From Candidatus Opimibacter skivensis (GTDB taxonomy: Bacteria > Bacteroidota > Bacteroidia > Chitinophagales > Saprospiraceae), in contig JADKHH010000001.1 of the NCBI GenBank assembly GCA_016721905.1, positions 434,001-498,000 on the forward strand: a DNA stretch of 64,000 bases. The letters run 5' to 3'. How positions within the stretch are numbered: position 1 is the first letter of the stretch; each line of letters begins with the position of its first letter. The notes under the pieces were generated by a model that was not told the DNA's origin, did no database searches, and was given only the letters and a program-made list of their open reading frames with translations. Of the stretch, positions 1 through 8,529 are shown one piece after another. The translations under genes were made by a program, and so were the position numbers.

Positions 1-72
1 CAGGAATTTCTGATCCAAGTATTCAATATTCGGGCTATTTGGATAAAAGAATCTTATTACATTTGAAGCAAC

Positions 73-636
73 ATGAATCAAACCAGGGCCATAATAGTTT
101 CATTGCTGATTGTCGGGATTGGAAGCAGGTTGATTCCCCATTACCCTAACTTCACCGCCATAGGTGCTATTTCCCTATTTGGAGCAGCTTTTGGCACGAG
201 GAGGAGTATTGCGATTGTCATTCCTTACCTGGTCATGTTATTCAGTGACATGATCCTTAATAATGTCATTTACGCCAACATGTACCCCGAAGATTACAAG
301 AGTTTCATCTTTTTGTATCGTGGGGCTTTGTGGAGCTATGCTGCCTTCGGGATCATCGTGATCTTTGGGTATACCCTTTTCCGAAATGGTGTCGATCTTT
401 CAAAAGTGATTTTCGGAGCTCTTGGTTCCTCGATCATCTTTTTCCTGCTTTCTAATTTTGGTGTCTGGGCTTCGACAGGAGCCTATTCAGTCAACTTCAC
501 AGGCCTCCTTGCCTGCTACACCGCAGGCTTACCTTTCCTGATCAACCAGGTCTTCGGTGATCTGTTTTACAGCCTCGTGCTCTTTGGAGTCGCTTTGCAT
601 GTATTCCAGCTTAAGCCAAAACGCTTGTTAGCTTAG
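73..636 (+). CDS. DUF6580 family integral membrane protein
   Basis: A 187-residue, very hydrophobic protein with about five or six predicted membrane helices. The N-terminal block, with a conserved SRLIPHYPNFTAIGA stretch near residues 18-32, is typical of the DUF6580 'putative transport protein' family, which resembles the membrane S-components of ECF transporters. The substrate is not known. It converges with the cobalamin adenosyltransferase gene across a repeat-filled spacer, so a link to corrinoid uptake is possible but is only inferred. The ATG start directly precedes the first helix and no signal peptide separate from that helix is seen. The first 66 bases of the window are open in at least two frames and may be the tail of an upstream gene. 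Confidence 0.75.
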   Translation: MNQTRAIIVSLLIVGIGSRLIPHYPNFTAIGAISLFGAAFGTRRSIAIVIPYLVMLFSDMILNNVIYANMYPEDYKSFIFLYRGALWSYAAFGIIVIFGYTLFRNGVDLSKVIFGALGSSIIFFLLSNFGVWASTGAYSVNFTGLLACYTAGLPFLINQVFGDLFYSLVLFGVALHVFQLKPKRLLA

Positions 637-644
637 TTTTTTCG

Positions 645-850
645 TTCGGAGTGCACGGAGGGAATTTATAATTCCTGACTCCTGCTTCCTATTTCTTTAA
701 ATATTTCGCACGGAGATCACAGAGTTCACGGAGGGCACTTATAACTCCTTATTCTTATTTCCTGACTCCTGCTTCCTATTTCCTATTTCCTTAAATATTT
801 CGCACGGAGATCACGGAGTCCACGGAGGGCACTTATAACTCCTGACTACT
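645..850. repeat. Tandem CACGGAG-type intergenic repeat
   Basis: Three partial copies of a unit of up to about 94 bases start near 653, 708 and 802. Each begins GCACGGAG, continues through GGGCACTTATAACTCC-like text and ends TTCCTATTTC-TTAAATATTTC. The copies differ by small indels. No gene is visible in this stretch; it separates two convergent genes and could act as a transcription end region. Confidence 0.75.
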
Positions 851-901
851 CACTTTTCACTTTTCACTTTTCACTTTTCACTTTTCACTTTCACTTTTCA
901 C
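850..901. repeat. TTTTCAC heptamer tandem repeat
   Basis: About seven near-perfect copies of a TTTTCAC heptamer lie in a row. The array overlaps the 3' end of the adenosyltransferase gene: its stop codon (878-880, minus strand) and last residues are encoded inside the repeat, so copy-number change would alter the C-terminus. Confidence 0.8.
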
Positions 902-1447
902 TCTCGGCATCCACTTCACCTCTTCAACCCCTTCTCTCAAACCAAGCCATCTGGCCAGCACGAAAAAGAAGTCAGAAAGTCTGTTGAGATATAAAATGAC
1001 AATAGGGTCTACCTCTGAGTTATGTGCCAATGTGACACATCTTCGCTCCGCCCTTCTACATACGGTACGGGCAAGGTGAGCTGCACTGACAGAGGGACTG
1101 CCACCGGGCATAATGAAATGCTTGAGTGTCGGCAATGTGTCCTGCATTTTATCGATGGATTGCTCTATGAGCTTGATATCCTCATCCAGCAAATCAGGGG
1201 TGATCATATTTTTTCCGGGCTCGCTCGCGAGATTTGAACCTACTGTGAATAACCTTGACTGGATCGTCTGTAGTAAATGGTCAATTTGCTGATCAGGGAT
1301 GGTTGACATCAGCCATCCGATCACTGAATTCAACTCATCCACAGTGCCATATGCTTCAATGCGAATATGGTCTTTGGGCAAACGAGCTCCGCCAAAAAGA
1401 CCGGTCGTGCCATCGTCACCTGTTTTGGTATAAATCTTACTGGCCAT
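878..1447 (-). CDS. Cob(I)alamin adenosyltransferase, PduO type
   Basis: This 189-residue protein transfers the adenosyl group of ATP to cob(I)alamin or corrinoid precursors to give adenosylcobalamin in the cytoplasm. The N-terminal YTKTGDDGTTGLFGG ATP-binding signature (residues 6-20), the YGTVDELNS stretch (33-41) and the helical RRAERR block are those of the PduO/MMAB family, and the length is normal. The gene lies 15 bases after the ABC ATPase stop on the same strand, so the two are probably cotranscribed. The last six or so residues (Lys/Ser/Glu-rich) are encoded by a TTTTCAC repeat and are probably not functional. Family assignment is firm; the exact corrinoid substrate is not visible. 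Confidence 0.93.
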   Translation of the reverse strand: MASKIYTKTGDDGTTGLFGGARLPKDHIRIEAYGTVDELNSVIGWLMSTIPDQQIDHLLQTIQSRLFTVGSNLASEPGKNMITPDLLDEDIKLIEQSIDKMQDTLPTLKHFIMPGGSPSVSAAHLARTVCRRAERRCVTLAHNSEVDPIVILYLNRLSDFFFVLARWLGLREGVEEVKWMPRVKSESEK

Positions 1448-1462
1448 CTTTTATTTGCTTGT

Positions 1463-2230
1463 TCAGGAGGCTCCTGCAATTTCGGAAAATGAAGTAATGT
1501 AATTCGGATTGAGTGCATCCGATTCCACAAACCCGTCCCTGAGTTTAACTACCCGATGGGCATAAAGGGATATATCCGGTTCGTGTGTCACCAGGATAAT
1601 TGTGTTTCCAAGTGAATGGATTTTACCAAAAATCTCCATAATCTCAAGAGAGGTCTTGGTATCCAGGTTACCGGTGGGTTCGTCTGCGAGGATGATAGAA
1701 GGATTGTTAACTAAGGCCCTGGCTATGGCCACGCGCTGACGCTGTCCACCGGACAATTCATTTGGCTTATGGTGCATCCTGTCTGTGAGGCTAACTTGCT
1801 CAAGCACATGCTCGGCTATCTCTTCACGCTTTGATCTCCTCATGCCTGCATAGACTAGCGGTAGAGCTACATTATCAAGAGCAGAAAGCCTAGGTAAGAG
1901 GTTAAAGGTCTGGAATACGAACCCGATCTCCTTATTCCGTACAGCTGCCAATTCACCATCACTCATCTCACTGACTAACTGGTTGTTGAGGAAATATTCA
2001 CCTGACGAAGGTGTATCGAGACATCCCAGGAGGTTCATTAGGGTACTTTTACCGGATCCGGAAGGGCCCATCAGGGCGACGTACTCATTTTTTTGGATCT
2101 CCAGGGTCACGGAACGCAGGGCGTGGACTTTTTCCATCCCCATGATATACGTTCTGGAGAGTTCTTTGACAGAAATAATAGGTCTGATCTCTTGCATAGC
2201 TTCAAAAGTATGGCTTTTCAACCTTGACAT
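1463..2230 (-). CDS. ABC transporter ATP-binding protein, MacB/LolD-like
   Basis: A 255-residue ABC ATPase. Walker A GPSGSGKS lies at 55-62, the signature LSGGQRQ at 159-165, Walker B with [10 protein letters not shown] at 181-190 and the H-loop histidine near 216. The GNLD extension and overall look place it in the MacB/LolD/FtsE class, which powers lipoprotein release or efflux through FtsX-like permeases. No permease is encoded next to it, so the partner must lie elsewhere. The listed start gives about 11 extra residues; the second methionine (2197) is an equally likely start because family members usually begin near IISVKEL. Likely cotranscribed with the downstream adenosyltransferase gene. 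Confidence 0.9.
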   Translation of the reverse strand: MSRLKSHTFEAMQEIRPIISVKELSRTYIMGMEKVHALRSVTLEIQKNEYVALMGPSGSGKSTLMNLLGCLDTPSSGEYFLNNQLVSEMSDGELAAVRNKEIGFVFQTFNLLPRLSALDNVALPLVYAGMRRSKREEIAEHVLEQVSLTDRMHHKPNELSGGQRQRVAIARALVNNPSIILADEPTGNLDTKTSLEIMEIFGKIHSLGNTIILVTHEPDISLYAHRVVKLRDGFVESDALNPNYITSFSEIAGAS

Positions 2231-2316
2231 GACATTTATTTGGATGATTCGGGGTATTCAATCGCCGAAGCTTTTTATTTTACGACCTTATACCATCGTT
2301 TAGTATACCAACTGTA

Positions 2317-2955
2317 ATGCAAAAACACAAAACATTGATAAAGCACGTGGCTGTGGCCGGAAATATTGGTGCCGGAAAGACAACCCTCTCCACCCGCCTG
2401 GCTAAGCATTTCGGCTGGGAAGTGCACTATGAGGACACAACCAACAATCCATATCTCAGTGATTTCTATGATGATATGCACCGATGGTCCTTTAACCTGC
2501 AGATCTACTTTCTTAACAGCAGATACCAGCAAATCCTCCAGATCCGCAATGGGGACAAAACCGTCATCCAGGACCGGACGATATTTGAAGATGCCTATAT
2601 TTTTGCTCCCAACCTCCATGAAATGGGATTGATGGGCCGAAGGGATTTTGAAAACTATTTCACGCTGTTTAAAAACATGAGCACCCAGATATCCCCTCCA
2701 GATCTGTTGATTTATCTCCAGGCCAGCATACCCACATTAGTAAAACACATTCATAGCAGAGGTAGAAGCTATGAAGGCAGCATGAGCCTTGATTACCTCA
2801 AGCGGCTCAACCAGAAATATGATGAATGGATCGACAGTTACAAGGAAGGTCCCCTGCTGGTCATCAACGCGGATGATATAGATTTTGAAAAGAGCCCTGA
2901 AGACATGGGTAAAATCATTGAGTTGGTCGATAGCCAGATCAATGGTTTATTTTAA
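2317..2955 (+). CDS. Deoxynucleoside kinase (dAK/dGK family)
   Basis: This 212-residue kinase phosphorylates deoxynucleosides (deoxyadenosine or deoxyguanosine type) in the purine salvage pathway. It shows a P-loop AVAGNIGAGKTT at 12-23, the catalytic DR motif at 86-87 followed by an IFEDAYIF helix, and an Arg-rich lid (HSRGRSYEG, about 146-154). Length and motif order fit the bacterial dNK family closely. It is divergent from the ABC ATPase gene across an 86-base spacer. Which nucleoside is preferred cannot be read from the sequence. Confidence 0.92.
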   Translation: MQKHKTLIKHVAVAGNIGAGKTTLSTRLAKHFGWEVHYEDTTNNPYLSDFYDDMHRWSFNLQIYFLNSRYQQILQIRNGDKTVIQDRTIFEDAYIFAPNLHEMGLMGRRDFENYFTLFKNMSTQISPPDLLIYLQASIPTLVKHIHSRGRSYEGSMSLDYLKRLNQKYDEWIDSYKEGPLLVINADDIDFEKSPEDMGKIIELVDSQINGLF

Positions 2956-2963
2956 AAGGCTTT

Positions 2964-3155
2964 TTAACTCTTAACCTTCACCACTTCAGCCGGCATATCG
3001 CCCTGGTGGACTTCCGTCTGATCAATCACTGCGGTATCGGAAGTGGAAACACTTGATGCGTCAAGTGCAAGGCAGCCGGCAAAAAATATCCCATGCAGCA
3101 ATACAGAGACCACGATACCCATTACACTACTTGTTTTTTCACCTTTAGTACTCAT
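2964..3155 (-). CDS. Small single-helix membrane protein, unknown
   Basis: A 63-residue ORF with a short charged N-terminus (MSTKGEK), one hydrophobic helix (about 10-30) and a polar Asp/Glu/Ser-rich tail that would lie outside the cytoplasm. The helix with an SVLLHG stretch resembles the N-terminal anchor of TonB-family proteins, but there is no proline-rich or C-terminal TonB domain. Its stop lies 8 bases from the end of the convergent kinase gene. I do not recognise a family; it may be a real small protein or a remnant of a TonB-like gene. Confidence 0.5.
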   Translation of the reverse strand: MSTKGEKTSSVMGIVVSVLLHGIFFAGCLALDASSVSTSDTAVIDQTEVHQGDMPAEVVKVKS

Positions 3156-3331
3156 GTCAGATTAGTTTTAAATGTTTCAAGTAATGTTGCGCCATTCGCG
3201 GGTTATTTATATTTGGACTGATCGAAAAACGATCCTCTTTATCCCGATATTGCCGGCATTAAATAATTTCAGTCCGTGCATTTGAAAATAGCATCAAATT
3301 CACATTACAGAAAATCTTAATACCATAAACT

Positions 3332-3994
3332 GTGCCAAATCCTGATCATCCCTATTATCTTCTTTCAGCGACATGCCGACAACATCATGCCACGCTGGTG
3401 GCCGTCTCAAAGACGAGATCTGTGGAGGAGGTAGAAGAAGTTTACCAGATGGGACAAAGAATTTTTGCTGAAAACAGGGTTCAGGAGCTTTTAGAAAAAT
3501 CACCAGCTCTGCCAAAGGATATTGAGTGGCACCTTATCGGCCACCTTCAGACTAACAAGGTTCGATCCATCATCCCCTATGTTTCCTGTATACAGTCCCT
3601 GGATCGAATAAACCTATGGGACAAAATACAGGAAGAGGCGGTCAGGTCAGATAAAAAAATAAAATGCCTGCTACAGATCAAGATAGCTGCTGAAGAGACT
3701 AAGTATGGGTGGAACTTTGAAGAATTGAATAATATCCTTTTATCAGACAAGCATCGTACTTGTCCTGATGTTATTATTTGCGGTGTGATGGGTATGGCCA
3801 GCCTCACTGACGATTTGATCCAGGTTCGAAATGAAATGAAATCGCTAAAAGCATCCTTTGACCACCTCAAGGATCACTATTTTAAAAATGATCCAGTATT
3901 TGATACGATCAGCATGGGAATGTCAGGTGATTACAACATAGCCCTTGAAGAAGGAAGTACGATGATCCGAATCGGAAGTTTGCTATTTACCTAG
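3332..3994 (+). CDS. YggS family pyridoxal-phosphate-binding protein
   Basis: A 220-residue single-domain PLP protein of the YggS/PLPBP (COG0325) family, which helps balance the pyridoxal phosphate pool. The PLP lysine lies in VAVSKTR (K27), followed by FAENRVQE, the WHLIGHLQTNKV block, and the C-terminal SMGMSGDYNIALEEGSTMIRIG phosphate-binding region (split here: GMSGDY and RIG). The start is GTG; an in-frame stop four bases upstream rules out a longer form. The N-terminus is slightly shorter than usual. It stands alone between convergent or unrelated neighbours. Confidence 0.9.
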   Translation: MPNPDHPYYLLSATCRQHHATLVAVSKTRSVEEVEEVYQMGQRIFAENRVQELLEKSPALPKDIEWHLIGHLQTNKVRSIIPYVSCIQSLDRINLWDKIQEEAVRSDKKIKCLLQIKIAAEETKYGWNFEELNNILLSDKHRTCPDVIICGVMGMASLTDDLIQVRNEMKSLKASFDHLKDHYFKNDPVFDTISMGMSGDYNIALEEGSTMIRIGSLLFT

Positions 3995-4058
3995 ACACAG
4001 AGAATAAACACTTTATATCCCGAAAAAACTGTGGACAAACCACTCCCGCATTTCAACA

Positions 4059-4717
4059 TTACTTCTCAGGGGTATTTGGTTTTAACTTCTCATCATTATA
4101 GCGCGTGAGCACGTCCCTGATATTATTATACATTGGCATCTGAAGGGTTGGAATTTCACGCGGATCAAACCATGCAGCATCCTGGATTCCTTCCTCTTTC
4201 TGTAGTGAAAGCTGATCAGGTGATGTGGTCTTCATGAGATACCAGCGGGTACGCTTGAGTGTACGTTGCTTACTCATGAGGTAACAATGGTAGCCGTTGT
4301 TCAGCCTTTCGATGAGTTCAAGATCAATCAAACCGGTCTCCTCGCAAACTTCCCTTACAGCCGTCTGGGCCAGTGTTTCACCGGGATCCTGCTTCCCTTT
4401 TGGGAGGTCCCAGACACCTCGTCTGAAAATCAGGAGAACTTTTCCAAAAGGGTTGAGCACTAATCCACCTCCCGCTTTTATATAATTGTAAAGGGATTTG
4501 AAATCCCTCCAAAGTTGGTCTACATTGTCAGCCTGAATGATGATCCCTTCGTGGTGTTTATTTTTTCAAGCAACTCAATATAATTGAGCAACATCTTAGG
4601 TTTGCCTCTGTAAAGCGCATGAATAAGGGAACGCTCAAAGGCAGTTTCATCACCCAGATCAGAAGTCTGCGTGAGAATCAAAGGGCTCTCGTTAATGTAT
4701 ATTTTATACCTTTGCAT
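4059..4717 (-). pseudogene. NUDIX hydrolase, frameshifted at a T6 run
   Basis: Two overlapping reading frames together encode one NUDIX hydrolase of about 219 residues. The N-terminal part (4717 down to about 4565) begins MQRYKIYINESPLIL; the rest continues in another frame as GIIIQADNVDQLWRDFKSLY, then the NUDIX core with FRRGVWDLPKGK and a full NUDIX box (G-x5-E-x7-REVCEETGL). This is the usual architecture of Bacteroidota NUDIX proteins. The frames join at a run of six T (4561-4566, plus strand); one extra T restores a single ORF. A homopolymer sequencing error is the simplest explanation, genuine inactivation the alternative. If translated only from the core, a GTG at 4460 gives 133 residues. 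Substrate unknown. Confidence 0.85.
4707..4714 (+). promoter_or_regulatory. Bacteroidota -7 element for pyrE
   Basis: TACCTTTG matches the TAnnTTTG -7 consensus of Bacteroidota promoters and lies 22 bases before the pyrE start. No clear TTG -33 element is seen at the ideal distance. The element sits at the very start of the divergent NUDIX gene. Confidence 0.45.
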
Positions 4718-4736
4718 CAACGCTATTTAGTCACAA

Positions 4737-5381
4737 ATGATTAATAATCAAATACTTGCATCCAAACTCCTGGAAACAGGTGCTGTCCGGATACAACCCG
4801 AAAGTCCATTTACATGGGCTTCCGGTCTACGGTCACCGATTTATTGTGACAACCGCATACTCCTCTCCTACCCGGAGATAAGGACCGGGCTTGTCGATTT
4901 AATGGTGAAGGTGATAAAAGATTTTCAATTGTTTGACACTGTCGCAGGTGTTGCCACTGCCGGCATACCTGCCGGGGTGCTTCTGGCTGATCGCCTGAAG
5001 ATGCCTTTCGCTTACGTACGGGCAAAGCCTAAAGAACATGGAAGACAAAATCTGATCGAAGGAAGTATCTCTCCGGATGCTAAAGTATTGGTCATTGAAG
5101 ACCTGATTTCTACCGGGATGAGTAGCCTTCAGGCAGTAGAAGCTATCCGGCAGGTTCCAGCACAGGTGGTTGGTGTTTTGGCCATTTTCCAATATGGTAT
5201 GCCCAAGGCTACCGAAGCTTTTGAGAAAGCTGGATGTCCCTTTTATACGCTCACTGATTTTAAGACGATCATACAAGTTGCTGCAGAAAAGCATATCATT
5301 GAGCATGATCATCTAGAGCTGCTGGGCAGCTGGTCTGCTGACCCTCAGGCCTGGTCGGAAAATTATTTACGAACACATTAA
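4737..5381 (+). CDS. pyrE: Orotate phosphoribosyltransferase
   Basis: This 214-residue cytoplasmic enzyme joins orotate to PRPP to form orotidine 5'-phosphate in de novo pyrimidine synthesis. The PRPP-binding motif VLVIEDLISTG lies at 117-127, the flexible-loop RAKPKEHG at 95-102, and a substrate-contacting SPIYCDNR at 33-40. Length is typical. It is divergent from the NUDIX gene and followed after 18 bases by the M42 peptidase gene on the same strand; cotranscription is likely by distance. Confidence 0.95.
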   Translation: MINNQILASKLLETGAVRIQPESPFTWASGLRSPIYCDNRILLSYPEIRTGLVDLMVKVIKDFQLFDTVAGVATAGIPAGVLLADRLKMPFAYVRAKPKEHGRQNLIEGSISPDAKVLVIEDLISTGMSSLQAVEAIRQVPAQVVGVLAIFQYGMPKATEAFEKAGCPFYTLTDFKTIIQVAAEKHIIEHDHLELLGSWSADPQAWSENYLRTH

Positions 5382-5399
5382 ATAAAATACTGCTGAACC

Positions 5400-6479
5400 G
5401 TGATTGATAAAAAATCAAAAAAATTTCTGAAGGAATATCTGGGCAATGCAAGCCCTACCGGGCATGAAACGAAAGGACAGGAATTGTGGCTTGATTATAT
5501 TTCTCCCTACGTCCATGAGTGGCACACCGATGTATACGGCACGGCCTACGGCGTCATCAATCCAGGCAAGAAATACAAGGTGGTCATTGAAAGCCATGCA
5601 GATGAAATCTCCTGGTACGTCAATTACATCTCAGACAAGGGCAATATCCATGTGATCCGCAATGGTGGTTCAGATCAGACCATTGCTGCCAGCAGGAGGG
5701 TCAATATCCATACCCCAAAAGGAATCGTCCGGGGTGTATTCGGATGGCCTGCTATCCATGTACGCAAAGGAAAAGACGCTAACCTGGCTCCAACCTTGGA
5801 AAATATATTTATCGATGTCGGTGCTAAGGACAAAAAGGAAGTAGAAGAACTTGGCATCCATGTAGGATGTGTCATCACCTATGATGATGGGTATGAGGAG
5901 ATCAATAAAAAATGTTTTATCGGCAGGGCGCTGGATAACCGGCTGGGTGGATACTGCATTGCAGAGGTTGCCCGAAAATTATTTGAAGAAAAAATCAAAC
6001 TCCCCTACTCGCTCTATGTAGTCAATTCGGTGCAGGAAGAAGTAGGCTTGCATGGGGCCACGATGATCGCGCAGACGATCCGGCCTGATGTCGCCATCAT
6101 CACAGATGTGACGCATGATACGAGCACACCTTTGATTGATGCAAAACAGGAAGGCGATGTCAGACTTGGCCTCGGGCCAGCTTTGACCTATGCACCATCT
6201 GTGCATCGGAAACTTTTACAACTCATTGAAGAAGCAGCCCAGGTCAATAATATTCCATTTCAAAGAGTGGCCTCTTCCAGAAGTACAGGAACGGATACAG
6301 ATGCTTTTGCCTATGCCAATGGGGGCATTCCTTCTGCGCTGATATCTATACCGTTAAGGTATATGCACACGACGGTAGAAATGGCCCATTTTGAAGACAT
6401 CAGTCATTTGATTAACTTGATCTCTGCATCGCTCCAGCAAATCAAATCAGGGCATAATTTCAAATACTTTGATCGGTAG
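5400..6479 (+). CDS. M42 family metallopeptidase (glutamyl aminopeptidase type)
   Basis: A 359-residue dinuclear-metal aminopeptidase of the M42 (TET/FrvX) family, a cytoplasmic enzyme trimming peptide N-termini. Metal and catalytic positions are visible: ESHADEIS (H66, D68), RALDNRLGG, QEEVGLHGA (catalytic Glu pair), ITDVTHD and the C-terminal RYMHTTVE histidine. The start codon is GTG. The gene follows pyrE closely and its last 11 bases overlap the TTG start of the next gene. Substrate preference is unknown. Confidence 0.92.
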   Translation: MIDKKSKKFLKEYLGNASPTGHETKGQELWLDYISPYVHEWHTDVYGTAYGVINPGKKYKVVIESHADEISWYVNYISDKGNIHVIRNGGSDQTIAASRRVNIHTPKGIVRGVFGWPAIHVRKGKDANLAPTLENIFIDVGAKDKKEVEELGIHVGCVITYDDGYEEINKKCFIGRALDNRLGGYCIAEVARKLFEEKIKLPYSLYVVNSVQEEVGLHGATMIAQTIRPDVAIITDVTHDTSTPLIDAKQEGDVRLGLGPALTYAPSVHRKLLQLIEEAAQVNNIPFQRVASSRSTGTDTDAFAYANGGIPSALISIPLRYMHTTVEMAHFEDISHLINLISASLQQIKSGHNFKYFDR

Positions 6480-7335
6480 ATTTTTAAAAGATATTATTAA
6501 TCTCCTGATCTATGGAGGTGCCTTCATAGGTCTTTGCGCATCCTGTATTACTGCATTAACCTTCGAACTCACTGGGAGAGTTGAGGAAAACCTTCAATAC
6601 ATATTGCTCATTGGGTCCGCGACGGCTGCACTGTATACAATACACAGGGTCATCGGTCTGAACAAATCCGCCCACGTCAAAAATTCTGATCGGTTTACGA
6701 TCATTCGAAAATATCTATTCCACATCAGGGTATATTCCGCTTTGTGGATATTGCTTTCCTTGTGGCTGTTGATCCCGTTATTCAATCTATCATTCATTTT
6801 ATGGTTAGCACCCGGCGGAATTATTGCCTTTACATATGTCATCCCTTTCTTATCGGGCGGACGCAGATTGCGGGATCTTGGGTGGGGAAAGATCATTATG
6901 ATTGGGTGGTCATGGGCATGGTTGACAGCAGTGGTTCCGCTCTGGTATTTTACAGAAGCCTCAATCCAGATGACGGTAATACACGGCCTTGAACGATTAT
7001 TGTTTATCATGCTCATCGCGATTCCGTTTGAAATAAGGGATCTGAATATTGACAAATCACTGGGATTGATCACCGTGCCTGAAAAACTGGGTAGTAAGCG
7101 AACCAGGCGAATTGCCCGAATCATGTGCGGGGTGGTTATATTCCTCAGTCTTATATCTTCGTTTCACTATTTCAACCAGCCCTATGTGATTGCCATGGGC
7201 TTGACCAGTTTATCCGTTCTCCCTATGATTAACTTCAGTTATGTGACTTCGAATGATTATTTCTTTGGCGGGCTGGTAGACGGGACCATGATCATAGCGT
7301 TATGGGTGTTTAAAGTTGTAAATATTTTTATTTGA
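6469..7335 (+). CDS. UbiA-like prenyltransferase homologue, degenerate first motif
   Basis: A 288-residue protein with about eight or nine membrane helices. The region near residues 185-210 (IPFEIRDLNIDKSLGLITVP) matches the second Asp-rich motif and following turn of UbiA-type prenyltransferases. The first motif, normally N/DDxxDxxxD, is replaced around residues 58-72 by a histidine/lysine-containing stretch without the aspartates, so enzyme activity is uncertain. The start is TTG and overlaps the M42 gene by 11 bases, suggesting translational coupling. Such UbiA-like proteins are common and uncharacterised in Bacteroidota. Confidence 0.75.
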   Translation: MIGRFLKDIINLLIYGGAFIGLCASCITALTFELTGRVEENLQYILLIGSATAALYTIHRVIGLNKSAHVKNSDRFTIIRKYLFHIRVYSALWILLSLWLLIPLFNLSFILWLAPGGIIAFTYVIPFLSGGRRLRDLGWGKIIMIGWSWAWLTAVVPLWYFTEASIQMTVIHGLERLLFIMLIAIPFEIRDLNIDKSLGLITVPEKLGSKRTRRIARIMCGVVIFLSLISSFHYFNQPYVIAMGLTSLSVLPMINFSYVTSNDYFFGGLVDGTMIIALWVFKVVNIFI

Positions 7336-7432
7336 CACCATGGTTCACCATATCGAACTGCGGTTGATACAACAATCCAAATAAGTACTACAGACTATTA
7401 TTCAACGCATTCAATCTACCAATATTCAACCG

Positions 7433-7825
7433 ATGACATCACGACAAAATTTTAGTTCCGGAGCACCGTGGGAACCTATTGTAGGTTATTCCCGGGCTGT
7501 ACGTATAGGCAACGTCATCGAAGTCTCCGGGACATGCGCTGTGGATGCTGATGGAAATCCATTTGGTATAGGCGATCCTTACCTTCAGACCAAACGCAGT
7601 CTTGAAATCATTGCTAATGCTCTTCATAAACTTGGTGGCAGCCTTCATGATGTCATCCGGACTAGAATCTATGTCACTGACATCAGCCAGTGGGCAGAAA
7701 TAGGTAAGGCACATGGTGAGGTGTTTGGTGATATCAGGCCAGCTACAACGATGATTGAAGTATCCAGTCTTATATCCCTGGAGTATCTGGTGGAAATAGA
7801 AGCAACTGCCATCATTACTTCCTGA
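7433..7825 (+). CDS. RidA family protein
   Basis: A 130-residue protein of the RidA/YjgF/UK114 superfamily. RidA members hydrolyse reactive enamine/imine intermediates; some subgroups do other reactions. Visible family features are VSGTCAVDADGN near 30-41, the conserved arginine in VIRTRIYVTDIS (about 80-91) and RPATTMIEV near the C-terminus, which form the trimer-interface pocket. It lies four bases upstream of queE, so the two are almost certainly cotranscribed. The subgroup cannot be settled by eye. Confidence 0.9.
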   Translation: MTSRQNFSSGAPWEPIVGYSRAVRIGNVIEVSGTCAVDADGNPFGIGDPYLQTKRSLEIIANALHKLGGSLHDVIRTRIYVTDISQWAEIGKAHGEVFGDIRPATTMIEVSSLISLEYLVEIEATAIITS

Positions 7826-7829
7826 TCTC

Positions 7830-8462
7830 ATGGCCGGATATAAAGTCAAAGAAATCTATTACACCCTGCAGGGAGAAGGCGCGCATGCTGGTCGTCCTGC
7901 TGTGTTCCTCAGGTTTGCCGGATGTAATCTGTGGACTGGAAGAGAAGAGGATCGTGCTGATGCCATATGCACGTTTTGTGATACCGATTTTATAGGCATG
8001 GATGGAACGTTGGGTGGAAAGTATACGGCAGATGAACTAGCTCATACAATCGACATGCTTTGGCCGGCAGAAAGAAACAACAAGTATGTTGTATGCACTG
8101 GAGGTGAACCCATGCTTCAATTAGATAGTCAATTGATTGATGCTTTTCATGCTAAACATTTTGAGGTTGGTGTTGAGACAAATGGTACAATAACACCGCC
8201 ACCTGGATTAGATTGGATATGTGTCAGTCCGAAAGCAAATACAGAAATTGTAATTCGGAAAGCGAATGAAATTAAATTGGTGGTAAAACAAAGAGGCATA
8301 GAACCTTCCCAATTTGAAGATTGGGAGTTTGACCACTTTTTTCTTCAGCCGATGGATGGTCCCGATGTACGTTCCTATACGGAATGGGCCATACAGTATT
8401 GCCTTATCAATCCTACTTGGAGACTTAGTATTCAAACGCATAAGTTACTGGGCATCCGATAA
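7830..8462 (+). CDS. queE: 7-carboxy-7-deazaguanine synthase
   Basis: This 210-residue radical SAM enzyme converts 6-carboxy-tetrahydropterin to 7-carboxy-7-deazaguanine, the step before preQ0 in queuosine synthesis. The variant iron-sulfur motif C-x14-C-x2-C (C32, C47, C50) is diagnostic of QueE, with YTLQGEGAHAGRPAVFLR at the N-terminus and the TGGEP motif near 91-95. Other queuosine genes are not in the window. It follows ridA by four bases. Confidence 0.95.
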   Translation: MAGYKVKEIYYTLQGEGAHAGRPAVFLRFAGCNLWTGREEDRADAICTFCDTDFIGMDGTLGGKYTADELAHTIDMLWPAERNNKYVVCTGGEPMLQLDSQLIDAFHAKHFEVGVETNGTITPPPGLDWICVSPKANTEIVIRKANEIKLVVKQRGIEPSQFEDWEFDHFFLQPMDGPDVRSYTEWAIQYCLINPTWRLSIQTHKLLGIR

Positions 8463-8529
8463 ACAAATGGCAGTTGGCAATTTGCAGTTCACAGTCTGCA
8501 GTCTATAGCCTGAAGAGAGTTGATTCAAA

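Noticed and set aside
4557..4567. Programmed -1 frameshift in the NUDIX gene
   Set aside because: Zero-frame codons GAA AAA ATA do not form a canonical X-XXY-YYZ slippery heptamer, and similar one-base losses occur in unrelated genes, which favours sequencing error.
6594..7124. 176-residue minus-strand ORF opposite the UbiA-like gene
   Set aside because: No recognisable motif; it is a shadow of a gene with clear membrane helices and a family motif.
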